A stretch of DNA of 64,000 nucleotides from Oncomelania hupensis (GCA_036898135.1 CM072520.1:1123991-1187990), one strand, 5' to 3'. Shown: positions 1 through 11,564, counted from the stretch's first letter. Translations and numbers: made by a program. Notes: generated by a model from the letters alone, not told the origin.

Positions 1-343
1 AGAGATCGTCTACCTTCCATGTGTTGGTTAGTCTAGCTTTGGAGAGATCGTCTACCTTCCATGTGTTGGTTAGTCTAGCTTTGGAGAGATCGTCTACCTT
101 CCATGTGTTGGTTAGTCTAGCTTTGGAGAGATCGTCTACCTTCCATGTGTTGGTTAGTCTAGCTTTGGAGAGATCGTCTACCTTCCATGTGTTGGTTAGT
201 CTAGCTTTGGAGAGATCGTCTACCTTCCATGTGTTGGTTAGTCTAGCTTTGGAGAGATCGTCTACCTTCCATGTGTTGGTTAGTCTAGCTTTGGAGAGAT
301 CGTCTACCTTCCATGTGTTAGCTAGTCTAGCTTTGGAGCGCTC
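1..343. repeat. 42-bp tandem repeat, about 8 copies
   Basis: Eight head-to-tail copies of a 42-bp unit run from the window edge, so the array probably continues to the left. Each unit contains agatcgtctaccttccatg. The last copy has changed bases (gtgttagctag) and the array stops at a gcgctcc junction. Because 42 is a multiple of three, one plus-strand frame stays open through the array; it has no ATG and repeats the same 14 residues, so I do not treat it as a gene. Confidence 0.95.
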
Positions 344-640
344 CAGCTGTGCACAATCCTTTAGTATGGTTGGGTTATGCAGGACAAGGCGACACGACAT
401 ATGTTCTCCCCGACCGTTTCTGCTTTTGGTGGTGAGCAGGACTACATTGTCGGCAGGCATTTTATGCAGGTTAGTGGCAGTGACCTGCAGAGAGCGTCGT
501 GGCTCTAGTAACCGGCAATCCGGTGTGACATCGTCAAAATGGCCGGGTATCGCCAGCTGACTGCATTCTGATTGGTCGAAATTTAAAACGCATTAAAAAA
601 TTCGACGCATGCGCACAGTGCTATCGTAGTCCGACCGAGT
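344..640. other. unique sequence with promoter-like motifs at its right end
   Basis: No repeat or convincing gene was recognised here. From about 535 the sequence is CpG-containing and carries an inverted CCAAT box (ATTGG at 571-575) and a GCATGCGCA motif at 607-615. A second, perfect palindromic GCGCATGCGC lies at 718-727. See the separate regulatory entry. Confidence 0.4.
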
Positions 641-730
641 AGGGTTAGGGTTAGGGTTTAGGATTAGAGTTAGGATGCCTAAAAAACATCGTGAAAAGGC
701 CAACCCGCCCTGACCTGGCGCATGCGCAGA
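565..730. promoter_or_regulatory. candidate CpG promoter: inverted CCAAT and two NRF1-like sites
   Basis: Three motifs common in animal CpG promoters occur within 160 bp: ATTGG at 571-575, GCATGCGCA at 607-615 and the palindrome GCGCATGCGC at 718-727, which matches the NRF1 core. No TATA box, start site or downstream exon is recognised, so direction is unknown. Chance occurrence in a repeat-rich region is possible. Confidence 0.25.
641..676. repeat. interstitial telomere-like TTAGGG tract
   Basis: Three TTAGGG-type hexamers are followed by degenerate forms (gtttagg, attagagttagg). TTAGGG is the telomere repeat of most animals outside insects and nematodes. The tract is very short and embedded in unrelated sequence, so it is interstitial rather than a chromosome end. 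Confidence 0.8.
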
Positions 731-846
731 GGCTTCCGGCCTGGCTACGATACTCGGTCATGTTGCGATGTTATACTGGTTTACTATATCACGCTTCACC
801 GTTTTACAGGGCAAATATTTTTAGGTCTCTCTTAACAATTGGGGTT

Positions 847-1275
847 GGGCCGTGTTGTCAAAGTTGGTGGTGGCCGTGTTGTCAAGGTGATGGCCGTGTT
901 GTCAAGGTGATGGCCGTGTTGTCAAGGTGGTGGCCGTGTTGTCAAGGTGGTGGCTGTGTTGTCAAGGAGATGGCCGTGTTGTCAAGGTGATGGCCGTGTT
1001 GTCAAGGTGGTGGCCGTGTTGTCAAGGTGGTGGCCGTGCTGTCAAGGTGATGGCCGTGTTCTCAAGGTGATGGCCGTGTTGTCAAGATGATGGCCGTGTT
1101 GTCAAGATGATGGCCGTGTTGTCAAGGTGGTGGCCGTGTTTTCAAGGTGATGGCCGTGTTGTCAAGGTGGTGGCCGTGTTGTCAAGGTGGTGGCCGTGTT
1201 GTCAAGGTGATGGCCGTGTTGTCAAGGTGGTGGCCGTGTTGTCAAGGTGGTGGCCGTGTTGTCAAGGTGATGGCC
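847..1275. repeat. 20-bp tandem repeat, about 21 copies
   Basis: The unit is tggccgtgttgtcaaggtgR (R is a or g), repeated with point changes such as tcaagatga and ttctcaagg. Frames across it are open only because three units make 60 bp without a stop. Confidence 0.97.
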
Positions 1276-1552
1276 GAGAGACGGAAGTGAAATACTCCAC
1301 TCAGCTACATAAAATCAATAACTAAATAAGTTAAAAACGAATGTACAAAACTCTCGACTATTCATGCCTAACTCGTCTTGGAAGCGGCTCCAGCAACAGA
1401 ATATCCTGCCATGTTTTATTTGTGTGTGTGTACTCATTGAAAGATATCAATAACGTGTATCATAACTATTATAGGGACAATTAAGCCAATACCAAACAAT
1501 ACCAAAATAAATAAATAAATAAATATATCAAGAATTTTTTTGTATTCAATCA
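1276..1552. other. unique sequence with a short AAAT microsatellite
   Basis: No gene recognised. A short aaat microsatellite lies at about 1503-1526. Confidence 0.6.
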
Positions 1553-1775
1553 CTTTTCTATAGCACATTTCCAGCTCACGAGCAGCTCAAGGCGCTGGTC
1601 GATACAGAATCTAACTCAAGCTGCCCTCTTGCAGCCTTTGTGCGCATAGTATGACGCCCACACGACTGAGAACAATCTTGGGCGACTGGGATATGGGGAG
1701 AAGGGACCTAGTGCATGCTGTGTGTATCTGTGCAGCGTCACTCACACTTCTAGGACATAAGCCTCAGGATCTTTA
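1553..1775 (-). repeat. dispersed repeat family A, copy 1 (SINE-like)
   Basis: Related to copies at 6310, 8950, 13640/19304, 24592, 28590 and 53884. Shared blocks are cagctcaaggcgctgg, gtatgacgcccac, gggacctagtgc and the conserved ctcaggatctttaaag. In sense orientation (minus here) the family ends in a gagctNNNaaagcgctatata tail resembling the 3' tails of CR1/L2-type LINEs, hence the SINE-like call. No tRNA head was identified with confidence. Confidence 0.75.
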
Positions 1776-1978
1776 AAGTCTATGATGCGTACTATCAAGG
1801 AATGTCGATGAAGGATTGTATTATTGTGATGATCACAGACATCTCGGCATGTTGCAGTCCAACAGGCAGTAGAAATCACTCTGTACAAAGAAGCGGATGG
1901 AGCTGTTGGATATATGCGCTATATTAAATTGACTGTAAAAAAAACAGAAGGAAAAAGCGCGACCTGTGAGCTTTTTAT

Positions 1979-2577
1979 TAGAGCTGGGTACCGTGGGTCA
2001 AAATCGTACCGGTATTACCGCGGTATTTTTAGGTCGTATCGGTATTTCGTACCGGTATACCGCGATTTTAAGTGTTACAATCAAATGGGATATGGCACTG
2101 ACAGTAGTGACCGACGCAAAAGAAAGATTGTCATACACTTCAAAACCGTTTCAAAGAACCACATTTCCATAGAAACTGAAGCTTTATATTTGCTTGAACG
2201 CCTTCAAAACAAATTATGATAAATCACTGTTTAGAACATCAGCAAACTTTCAACCACAAAATCAAAATTAAAACAAAAACATTCAACGGGAAAGGTCTTT
2301 AAGAACTTTAAGAGTTCAGAAGGATTGGCGACTGGTACCATGCTCAAACAAGTGGATACGCTGCTGTTCTTATAAGTTCTTCTTCAAGAACAGCCGCCTA
2401 TCCACGTGTTTGGGCTTTAGGCTCGCTCTCTGGGCGGACAAGATGTCGCCCACTGTCTCGTTATGTGTTGTCGAGATTTCCCAGTAAACCGGACCTTGGA
2501 CACCCGCACCGGTATACCGTACCGTCGCGTTTCCGAACCTGAATACAGTTACGTATCGGTAAAACCCTCCAGCCCTA
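1979..2577 (-). mobile_element. internally deleted hAT transposon (MITE-like), degenerate
   Basis: The left end tagagctgggtaccg and the reverse complement of the right end (tagggctggagggttttacc) are imperfect inverted repeats of hAT type. The flanks ctttttat and ctcttcat agree at 6 of 8 positions, as expected for a worn 8-bp hAT duplication. Just inside the left end are several short imperfect palindromes built on taccggta. The last ~26 codons of a hAT transposase remain on the minus strand. Ends and duplication were found by eye. Confidence 0.65.
2370..2450 (-). pseudogene. hAT transposase C-terminal remnant
   Basis: Minus-strand codons ending at the stop at 2370-2372 read ...SAQRASLKPKHVD..LFLKKNL, which resembles the extreme C-terminus of the hAT dimerisation domain in animal ZBED-like transposases. 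Only about 26 residues match; upstream the frame runs into taccggtata-type repeat sequence. The DDE catalytic core is absent. The remnant therefore has no enzymatic role and mainly identifies the surrounding element. Confidence 0.6.
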
Positions 2578-3102
2578 CTCTTCATGCGTTCAACAAGGTT
2601 GAATTTAGACAAGTCCTTCATCCTTTTAGACCTGTACAACAGCTGATGAGACTCGAGAGAGGGAGATAGATATCTCCTGTGGTCTTAGTTATGTTGTATT
2701 TTCCCTCTAAAATCTGCCTCCTTGCTGTCAATAACAATTATCAGTCTCAGGCCCTGTGTTCTGAATGGGCTTCTGTAGCGAGAAATAAAAGGCCGCGTGC
2801 AAACTCTGTCGGTCTCAGATTGTTCAACAAGCGCATTAAGGACGTGTTATAGTTCCTAACCAGCTTTTAGTGTTGCTATAGCTTTGATCACACAAAATTG
2901 TCTGTAGGGTGAAGTGGGTACAAATACAGTTCCCATGGTCGCCGCTTTGGACAGCACACCTACTGGAGTTGGCGTCACTCGCAAAACACTGGTTCTGAAC
3001 TGTTTGACAATAGTAGGTTTGTTGTTTGAGTTGAAATAGCTTTCCCTCTCTCCCTCGTGGGAGCTACAGAGAGGAAGGAGGTGGGAGAAATAAACGAGGA
3101 GA

Positions 3103-3114
3103 CAGCGAGAGGGA

Positions 3115-3155
<41 letters not shown>
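3103..3155. repeat. GA microsatellite
   Basis: A run of ga dinucleotides with a few g interruptions. Confidence 0.97.
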
Positions 3156-3158
<3 letters not shown>

Positions 3159-3536
3159 GGAGGGGAAGCAAGATTCAAAGGTGCGGTGGAATAATGTGGC
3201 AGTGTGACATATATTGGACGAACTGTTTTTAACCAGTGAGCTAACGTCTAGCTGAATTCTAAATTCAAACATGACTACAACTGGTGTTAATGGGTAGTGA
3301 ACACCAGATTAACATCATTGGCTATAGCGGGGCTGAAGAAGGAGATAGGATGTTTTGCCAAAGCACGTTATAAGTCGCTACCAGTAGATTAGTTTTTCAG
3401 TAAAAATGATTACTTTTCTCCTTATCACGAAACAAGACGAATTTCACATGGTATTGATTGTCCACAGGTCTTCCCGCTCATGCCAAAACACATGGGTGTT
3501 TGGTGAGTGGGATGGCTGAGACAGGGCTGGACAGAG

Positions 3537-3555
3537 AGAGAAAGAGAGAGAGAGA

Positions 3556-3591
<36 letters not shown>
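3537..3591. repeat. GA microsatellite
   Basis: A run of ga dinucleotides with small interruptions. Confidence 0.97.
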
Positions 3592-3594
<3 letters not shown>

Positions 3595-4815
3595 ATGGGT
3601 TTAGCTACTAGCTGCCCGCCATAGTATATGAATATAAAGAAGGAGGAGAATGACAAGGCCAGACTCCATTAATTATTTTGACACGTGAAAGAATTTGGTC
3701 AGTTCTGACTTAAGTGAACTGCTGCATCCGCAAAAAGGCCTGGGACAGGAACGGCTGGTGTTTTATTTATTGATAATACAACAGACGATCTGTTCTCTGT
3801 TGAAATAGAAAGACTACAGAAAATGACGGGACGATGGTGTTCTATTTTGACATGTTTAAAGTTTGTTCCAAATGACGGTAACTGTAAATACTGTATAGTA
3901 CTGGTAAGGAGGGCGAATGAACGAGTTGTATGAGTAAATGACTGAGCTGTTTTCTTAAGTCAGCGGCTAACTGAATTTGAAAGAACTAAGAAGTTACAAC
4001 TGGCTTCTAACTGCTTGGACTTGGGGTCAAATACGCAAGACGGCAAGCTGTTCAAATATATTTCCAGATATAAAAGCACAGGTTTAGTTTAATTTTCAAT
4101 GGATGGAAAAATGTCATGCCGATCGACCGACCAACATGGTCCCTATGGATTTTCACAGAAAGTTGAGCCATGAGTTGAGGCACCCGTACAACAAAAGCCA
4201 TTAAAATTGGCCCAGCCGTTGTTGAGATATAGAATTAAAAGCGCTTTATATATTATTGACCACAGAGACCTTGACTTTTTGTTTTGAGAAATGGCAAATT
4301 AAATGACATAGGAGGTTCGTCAAAAGAACTGGTAATGTTTAATATGAAATCTGGACAAAATTCATTCAGTGGTTTTTGAGATAGGGCGTGCGACGAAGAG
4401 ACGGACGGACATTTGGCTAGTCCTGATTCCCCTCTAACTGAAAGTATTGTCAGAGAAGTGTGATAACACAAAAAGTGTAATGGCCGGCTAACTAGATTGC
4501 ATGAAGACAGAGGACTGGGTTGGCGCGCTGCTGTAGTGTTTGGGATGGAGATGACTCAGTTCAATAATATTATGAAAAGAAATAATCCCTCAGCAAAGCT
4601 GTAGTCAGTGGAATGAGGCCACTGGAGGGATGATTGGCTAGTGTGACAGAGCAAGCGCACACCCCAGACCGACAGACACGCCTACATAAAAGGCTTAGAC
4701 AGACAGACAGACTGACAGACATGCACTGTGCTATAGAAGTCTGAATATTAGTAGATCACCCACCCCTGTCCCCCACACACCTCACACCAATCTGTTTTCA
4801 TCACCCTTCACAAAC

Positions 4816-5582
4816 AGAGAGAGAGAGGATGAGGAGAGAGAGGATGAGGAGAGAGGATGAGGAGAGAGAGGATGAGGAGAGAGAGGATGAGGAGAGAGAG
4901 GAGGATGAGGATAGTGAGAGAGGATGAGGAGAAAGAGATATAGGATGAGGAGAGAGGATGAGGAGAGAGAGGATGAGGAGAGAGAGAGGATGAGGAAAGA
5001 GAGAGAGGATGAGATGAGAGAGGATGAGGAGAGAGAGAGGATGAGGAGAGAGAGAGGATGAGGAGAGAGAGAGGATGAGGAGAGAGAGGATGAGGAGAGA
5101 GGATGAGGAGAGAGAGGATGAGGAGAGAGAGGAGGAGGAGAGAGAGGAGGAGGAGGATAGTGAGAGAGGATGAGGAGAGAGAGATATAGGATGAGGAGAG
5201 AGGATGAGGAGAGAGAGGATGAGGAGAGAGAGAGGATGAGGAAAGAGAGAGAGGATGAGGAGAGAGAGGATGAGATGAGAGAGGATGAGGAGAGAGAGGA
5301 GGATGAGGATAATGAGAGAGGATGAGGAGAGAGAGATATAGGATGAGGAGAGAGGATGAGGAGAGAGAGGATGAGGAGAGAGAGAGGATGAGGAAAGAGA
5401 GAGAGGATGAGGAGAGAGAGGATGAGATGAGAGAGGATGAGGAGAGAGAGAGGATGAGGAGAGAGAGAGAGGATGAGGAGAGAGATGATGAGGAGAAAGA
5501 GAGGATGAGGAGAGAGAGAGGATGAGGAGAGAGAGAGGATGAGGAGAGAGAGAGAGGATGAGGAGAGAGAGAGAGAGAGAAA
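4816..5582. repeat. GA/GAT-rich minisatellite
   Basis: About 770 bp built from gaggatgaggagaga variants of 12-20 bp, with larger blocks repeating about every 160 bp (the phrase gagatataggatgag recurs near 4935, 5181 and 5333). This indicates a higher-order repeat. Long frames here encode only Ser/Leu/Pro or Arg/Glu/Asp/Met runs and have no gene support. Confidence 0.97.
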
Positions 5583-6309
5583 GGGGTGTTGGGAGGAAAA
5601 ACTTGGGGTGGCTTGAAAAGAATATTGCTGTTGCAAAGTATGTTAGGAAGTAAGCACACAGCGGAGGCTACAGGCAGATACGATCTGAAACTCTCATTCA
5701 TTTATTTCCCAGAGCTATTCCACAACAAAAAAAACCGCCGATGGATCAAAGCCGTGTCTCGCTGCGTCTTTCACGCGCCGGAGCTTTTATCGTGCAAATG
5801 CGGCAACATCTCTCCATTCAGACAAAACCAGCACACCTCCGGCAGGCATAGACCGCGAGATCCAGAGTTTCGGGGACTTCAGCGACAGTGAGAATACGCA
5901 GTGAGCTCAATGTGGACTTTCTGTTATATTCTGTATGCACGCTCGCAGTCAATACCCACAGACCCAAAGAGGGGGAACAGGATTGAGGTAAAAAGACATA
6001 CATGTGTCGTCACGTCCGACCATTTGCCCAAAACTCGGGGCAGTAATCAGTAACATATCAGTCATGAAGAGCTGTCGGAGAGAAAAGGGGAAAACACTGC
6101 TAAATTATTCACCCCCCCTTCTTCCATTCATCTCAACATTCTCGCTCTCTCCTTCCCTCTCTCCACCTCCATCTCCCTCCAACACTCTCCCATCTCCCTC
6201 CAACACTCTCCCTTCTTTTCCTTCTCTTACCCGTCGTCTCTGTTCCATTCTACGGGAGTGCAAACCGATCTCCAATTTGTACTCGCTTAAATTCCAACGC
6301 ACGTACCTT
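5583..6309. other. unique sequence, nothing recognised
   Basis: Mixed-composition sequence with a pyrimidine-rich stretch at 6110-6235 (ctccctccaacactctcc duplicated). No convincing exon or repeat family was recognised. Confidence 0.5.
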
Positions 6310-6403
6310 AAAGATCCTGACGCTCATGTCTTGGATGAGTGTTTGCCACTTACATAAATACACCCAGCACTAGGTCCTACAATCGGTCGTTCAGGATTCG
6401 GAT
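6310..6403 (+). repeat. dispersed repeat family A, copy 2 (partial)
   Basis: Sense-strand fragment containing taaagatcctgacgctcatg, cactaggtcctac and gttcaggattcgg. It lacks the right half of the family, including the agcgctatata tail. Confidence 0.7.
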
Positions 6404-6497
6404 TCAGATTTTTGATGTAAAGTCTTTTCATAGATAAAATCGTATTAAACTTTAATAAACATATACATTCATAAACATAAACAGATATACATTACAT
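6404..6497. other. AT-rich transition into the minisatellite
   Basis: AT-rich sequence with degenerate tacatatgcat-like units grading into the following array. Confidence 0.5.
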
Positions 6498-7047
6498 ATG
6501 CATAAGCATACACATATATACACATGCATAAGCATACATATATATACACATGCATACACATATATACATATGCATAAGCATACACATATATACACCTGCA
6601 TAAGCATACACATATATACACCTGCATAAGCATACACATATATATATATACACATGCATACGCATACACATATATATATATACACATGCATAAGCATACA
6701 CATATATATATATATATATACATGCATAAGCATACACATATATACACCTGCATAAGCATACACATATATACACCTGCATAAGCATACACATATATACACC
6801 TGCATAAGCATACACATATATATATACACATGCATAAGCATACACATATATACACCTGCATAAGCATACACATATATATATATACACATGCATAAGCATA
6901 CACATATATACACATGCATAAGCATACACATATATATATATACACATGCATAAGCATACACATATATATATATATATATACACATGCATAAGCATACACA
7001 TATATACACATGCATAAGCATACACATATATATATATACACATGCAT
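6498..7047. repeat. catgcataagcataca-(ta)n minisatellite, left block
   Basis: Units of about 24-40 bp are made of caYgcataagcatacacata followed by variable (ta)n and tacac. All six frames are often open, giving Tyr/Cys/Met/Val-rich artefact translations. The same array resumes at 7755, so the two blocks are one array split by a family B insertion. Confidence 0.97.
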
Positions 7048-7754
7048 TGATTGATTGATTGATTTATTATTGCTTTAGGTCCAGCGGACTCTTCCGAGCC
7101 AAATCAGGACCGGACAACCCCCGATCCGCATAAAAGATCTGTTGAAACAACCCCAGTGGGAAAATTGAATGCCCTCCACCGGCCAGTCACTTTACAATAA
7201 AGACATCCCACGCGAGGGACGGCTGAGGGTTGACCTCAACTACGCGAACTCCCCGATTACAAAAACAAAATAGAATACAAACATCATTATAAATCATCAA
7301 CAAAAAAACATACATATAAAATGCCTATAGTGCTAAATAGTACATTCATAGGAAGCCCTAGTGACCACCCGGCAGAAAGCGTCCAACATTCCCAAGCTGA
7401 TCCAACAGACCTCATACACAAACAAGGAGTCTTGTCCAGGAAGAGTTTTCAAGAAAAAAGGTAGGTCATTGATCTAGCGAAGAAGAATATAGTATAGCAG
7501 AGTGGTAGGACAGATCGGGAATGGGAAAGAGCAAATGAGGAAGACAGCGACAGTGGGAATTTAAAGCACTAAATTTCCAGAAAGTGGGGATACTATTTAT
7601 ACTGAAACCCCCGGCACTCCAACGGGGGGAACTGTTGCCGCAGTTAATTTGTCATGCCTACAAAGGCAAGACAGGTTTTCAACTGGGGCTTTCACTGTAC
7701 CCTTTATAGGTTAGAACAATCTACAGTGGCAAGATTGCTCATGACCCCAAGGGG
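7048..7754 (-). mobile_element. dispersed retroposon family B, longest copy, inserted in the minisatellite
   Basis: On the minus strand the 3' end reads ...ggacctaaagcaataa followed by (atca)n, seen here as tgattgattgattgatt at the left. The body matches the copies at 9348, 9966, 21940 and 42392. Both flanks carry tatacacatgcat (7035-7047 and 7755-7767), compatible with a 13-bp target duplication, though the array itself contains that string. No reading frame of recognisable function. Probably a non-LTR-mobilised element; class unassigned. Confidence 0.75.
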
Positions 7755-8297
7755 TATACACATGCATAAGCATACACATATATATATACACATGCATAAG
7801 CATACACATATATACACCTGCATAAGCATACACATATATATATATATACACATGCATAAGCATACACATATATACACATGCATAAGCATACACATATATA
7901 TATACACATGCATAAGCATACACATATATATATATATATATATACACCTGCATAAGCATACACATATATATATATATACACCTGCATAAGCATACACATA
8001 TATATATATATATACACCTGCATAAGCATACACATATATATATATACACATGCATAAGCATACACATATATACACATGCATAAGCATACACATATATATA
8101 TATACACCTGCATAAGCATACACATATATATATACACATGCATAAGCATACACATATATACACATGCATAAGCATACACATATATATATATATACATGCA
8201 TAAGCATACACATATATATATATACACATGCATAAGCATACACATATATACACATGCATAAGCATACACATATATATATATACACATGCATAAGCAT

Positions 8298-8335
<38 letters not shown>

Positions 8336-8812
8336 GCATAAGCATACACATATATACACATGCATAAGCATACACATATATATATATATACACATGCATA
8401 AGCATACACATATATATATACACATGCATAAGCATACACATATATACACCTGCATAAGCATACACATATATATATATACACATGCATAAGCATACACATA
8501 TATACACATGCATAAGCATACACATATATATATATACACATGCATAAGCATACACATATATATATATATACACCTGCATAAGCATACACATATATATATA
8601 TATACACCTGCATAAGCATACACATATATATATATATACACCTGCATAAGCATACACATATATATATATATACACATGCATAAGCATACACATATATATA
8701 TATACATGCATAAGCATACACATATATATATATACACATGCATAAGCATACATATATATACACATGCATACACATATATACACATGCATACACATATACA
8801 CATGCATACACA
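7755..8812. repeat. catgcataagcataca-(ta)n minisatellite, right block
   Basis: Continuation of the array at 6498-7047, with the same two unit types (tacaccTgcataag and tacacaTgcataag) and variable (ta)n lengths. It ends by grading into acacatgcatacacata and then CA repeats. Confidence 0.97.
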
Positions 8813-8872
8813 CATTCACACAAACACATACACACACAAACACATACACACACAAATACACGCATTTATATA
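8813..8872. repeat. CA-rich microsatellite
   Basis: Imperfect cacacaaacacata units. Confidence 0.85.
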
Positions 8873-8949
8873 CTTAAATCAAAAAATGATTTTTTTTAGG
8901 GCGGGGGAGGGGGTAGAGGGGGGTGTCAGTATGTAAAATAATGTGAGCG

Positions 8950-9032
8950 ATTGTTGGGATATATCAGGCTTGAGTTAGATCCCAGTTCGCCCAGTGCCTT
9001 GAGCAGCTCTTGAACTGATAACGCGCTATGTA
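8950..9032 (+). repeat. dispersed repeat family A, copy 3 (3' part only)
   Basis: Contains gccttgagcagctcttgaact and a diverged cgcgctatgtaac tail, aligning with the 3' end of copies at 24592 and 13640. Confidence 0.6.
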
Positions 9033-9051
9033 ACAATATTTAATTACCTTG

Positions 9052-9222
<171 letters not shown>

Positions 9223-9347
9223 GCTCAGTCTGTCGGTATGAAATGATTCTGTCGCTGATTTTTCTTCGCCATTTCGGTCTGTCTGTTGCTGTTGTCCAGC
9301 GCAGTCCACGTTTTAACGTCATCTGTCCAGTTCTTTCTTTGTCATTC

Positions 9348-9696
9348 ATCAGCTTGGGAGTGTTGGACGCTTTCTGCTGGGTGGTCACTAGGGCTTCCTA
9401 TGATGTTAGTATTTAGCAATATAGGCATTTTATATGTATATGTTTTGTTGATGATTTGTAATGATGGTTGTATTCTATTTTGTTTTTGTAACCGGGGGTT
9501 CGCGTAGTTGAGGTAAACCCTCAGCCGTCCCCCGCGTGGGATGTCTTTATTGTAAAGTGACTGGCCGGTGGAGGGCATTCAATTTTCCCACTAGGGTTGT
9601 TTCAGCAGATCTTATATGCGGATCGGGGGTTGTCCGGTACTGATTTGGCTCGGAAGAGTCCGCTGGACCTAAAGCAACAATAAATCAATCAATCAA
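9348..9696 (+). mobile_element. retroposon family B copy with 12-bp target duplication
   Basis: 5'-truncated copy in sense orientation ending ggacctaaagcaacaata then (aatc)n. Flanks tctttgtcattc at 9336-9347 and 9697-9708 are identical, a 12-bp target-site duplication. Variable truncation, a 3' tetranucleotide tail and a >10-bp duplication together indicate target-primed reverse transcription, so family B moves as a non-LTR retroposon or is mobilised by one. Frames inside are short and unrecognised. Confidence 0.85.
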
Positions 9697-9737
9697 TCTT
9701 TGTCATTCTCTGAGCCTGCCTCTATCCATCGTTCCTT

Positions 9738-9786
9738 GCCTGATTGTTGTTGTTGAAGTTGTTGTTGTTGTTGTCGTCGTTGTTGT
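9738..9786. repeat. GTT/GTC microsatellite
   Basis: Short imperfect gttgtt run. Confidence 0.85.
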
Positions 9787-9965
9787 TTTAAGAGTGTCGT
9801 GCCGCGTAACGTGACCAAAGCACGCTATCTTCCTCCTCTTGACCAAGGCAAGGATTGGTTAATGAGGGCCTAAACGTGACCAAGTTTATGACGTACTCGT
9901 TGGTCTTGTTTTTCGTTTCTGACGATTTGCAGCATTCTGCGGTAGTTAGTTAGTTATTCATTGCT
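9787..9965. other. short unique stretch
   Basis: Contains two cgtgaccaa-type phrases; nothing else recognised. Confidence 0.5.
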
Positions 9966-10572
9966 AACAGGGTCCAGCGGACTGCTAAAAGCCGAATCAG
10001 GACCACACAATCAAAACCACAACTTCGCTGAAAGAGGACTCACCCCTGATCCGCATAAAAGATCCATCGAAACAACCCTAGTGGTAACACTGAGGTCACT
10101 CCACCAGCCGGTCACTTTACAATAAAGACATCCCACGCAAGGGACGCTGAGGCTATACTCTAATTTATCGAACCCCCGTTTACAACAACAAAATAGAATA
10201 CAAACATCATTATAAAATATCAACAAAACACATACATTATAAAATGCCTACTTTGCCAAATAATAACATCATAGGAAGCCCCAGTGACCACCTGGCAAAA
10301 AGCGTCCAATATTCCCAAACTGATCCAACAGACCTCACACACAAATGAGGAGTTTTGTCCCAGAAGAGTGTTCAAGAAAAAAGGTAGGTGACTGGTCTAG
10401 TAAAGAAGAAGATAGTATAGTAGATTCATAGAACAGAGTAGGAAAGAGAAAGAACAAAGGAGAAAGACAGCGACAGTGGGAATTTAAAGCACTAAATTTC
10501 CAGAAAGCGGGGATACTATTTATACTGAAACCCCCGCTTCCTACGGGGGGATTCTGCGATAGCATTGTCAAA
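9966..10572 (-). mobile_element. retroposon family B copy (reverse)
   Basis: Near full-length copy opposite to the one at 9348, without a visible tetranucleotide tail. The sense 5' end begins with a ccgtaggaagcgggggtttc-like block followed by ctgtataaatagtatcc, a TATA-like motif also conserved at 7600 and 21950. No coding capacity recognised. Confidence 0.75.
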
Positions 10573-10653
10573 GGCCTAAAGACGTTTTTAATTTAAAAAA
10601 AAAAAACAACAACAACAACAGGGATGAGGGGGGGGGGGCCGTGGGGATGCGGG
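10573..10653. other. A-rich/AAC and G-rich transition
   Basis: A poly-A/(aac)n tract followed by a run of g. Confidence 0.7.
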
Positions 10654-10962
10654 GTGGGCTGAGGGAGCCAATCAAAGGCTAGTTGTCTGTGTGGGGTATG
10701 AGTAAGGAGCCAATCAAAGGCTAGTTGTCTGTGTGGGGTATGAGTAGGGAGCCAATCAAAGGCTAGTTGTCTGTGTGGGGTATGAGTAGGGAGCCAATCA
10801 AAGGCTAGTTGTCTGTGTGGGGTATGAGTAGGGAGCCAATCAAAGGCTAGTTGTCTGTGTGGGGTATCATGAGTAGGGAGCCAATCAAAGGCTAGTTGTC
10901 TGTGTGGGGTATGAGTAGGGAGCCAATCAAAGGCTAGTTGACTGTGTGGGGCATGAGTAGGG
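10654..10962. repeat. 42-bp tandem repeat, about 7 copies
   Basis: Unit contains gagccaatcaaaggctag and gtctgtgtggggtatgag. One unit has a 3-bp insertion (tatcatgag), which keeps the minus-strand frame open. Each unit presents a CCAAT pentamer. Confidence 0.96.
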
Positions 10963-11129
10963 AGGAAAAAGATGGGGTCCAAGTAAAGAAAGTGATAAGG
11001 CTGGGAGCTCACAGACCATCATTAAATATGGGTGTAGGTGCCATTACTACGACATTATCTGTTGTATAGATCAGTGCATAATCATCAAGCCCTTCTCTGC
11101 CGTCCTCTTCTGGTCATCCATCATCTTCC

Positions 11130-11400
11130 GCTGACACCAGCAACCAATAGGCACATCACAGCACCAGGTACCAGATTCAGATATTTGGTATTTATTTTGT
11201 AAATTATCATTTTTAATCTGACAGTGATACCATCAACAAATAGGCACATGACGGCAGCAACTGTAAGTACCAGACGAAAATATTTTGTATTATTTCAGAA
11301 TGTATCATTTTAAACTGACACCATTAACCAACAGGAACATGACAGCGCCAACTATAGGTATCAGACGAAAATATTTTGTATTGTTTCGAAATTTACCAAA
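11130..11400. repeat. degenerate ~87-bp tandem repeat, about 3 copies
   Basis: Three diverged units start near 11130, 11218 and 11304, each with ctgacaNNNN...caaYaggMacat...ccagacgaaaatatttNgta. A partial unit recurs near 11694 (ctgacaccatacatcaacag). Confidence 0.75.
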
Positions 11401-11564
11401 CGATCAAACAACAGGTGCATGGCAAAATATTACAATATATACATGATCTGTAAAAACGCCTGGCGAACCGGTGTTCTTTCCTAATCAATTCTCATTCCAA
11501 CTTTTCTGTCATTCGTCATCTATTAATGACGTGTGACAAATTCCTTGTGAGTCCATAAAGATGT

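Larger units (their letters stand above)
2578..4815. other. unique sequence with two GA microsatellites
   Basis: No gene or dispersed repeat was recognised. GA runs occur at about 3103-3155 and 3537-3591, and a short gaca tract at about 4696-4722. Long serine/leucine-rich minus-strand frames come only from the GA tracts. Confidence 0.6.

Noticed and set aside
1..343. CRISPR array or coding repeat protein
   Set aside because: Units are contiguous without variable spacers, and the genome is eukaryotic; the open frame follows from the 42-bp period.
4782..5701. Long Ser/Leu/Pro-rich minus-strand frames (284 and 297 codons)
   Set aside because: Pure translation of the GA/GAT minisatellite; open in overlapping frames at once.
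6452..8865. Tyr/Cys/Met/Val-rich frames of up to 385 codons in several frames
   Set aside because: The tacaca/tgcata minisatellite lacks stops in most frames; no domain and identical repeats.
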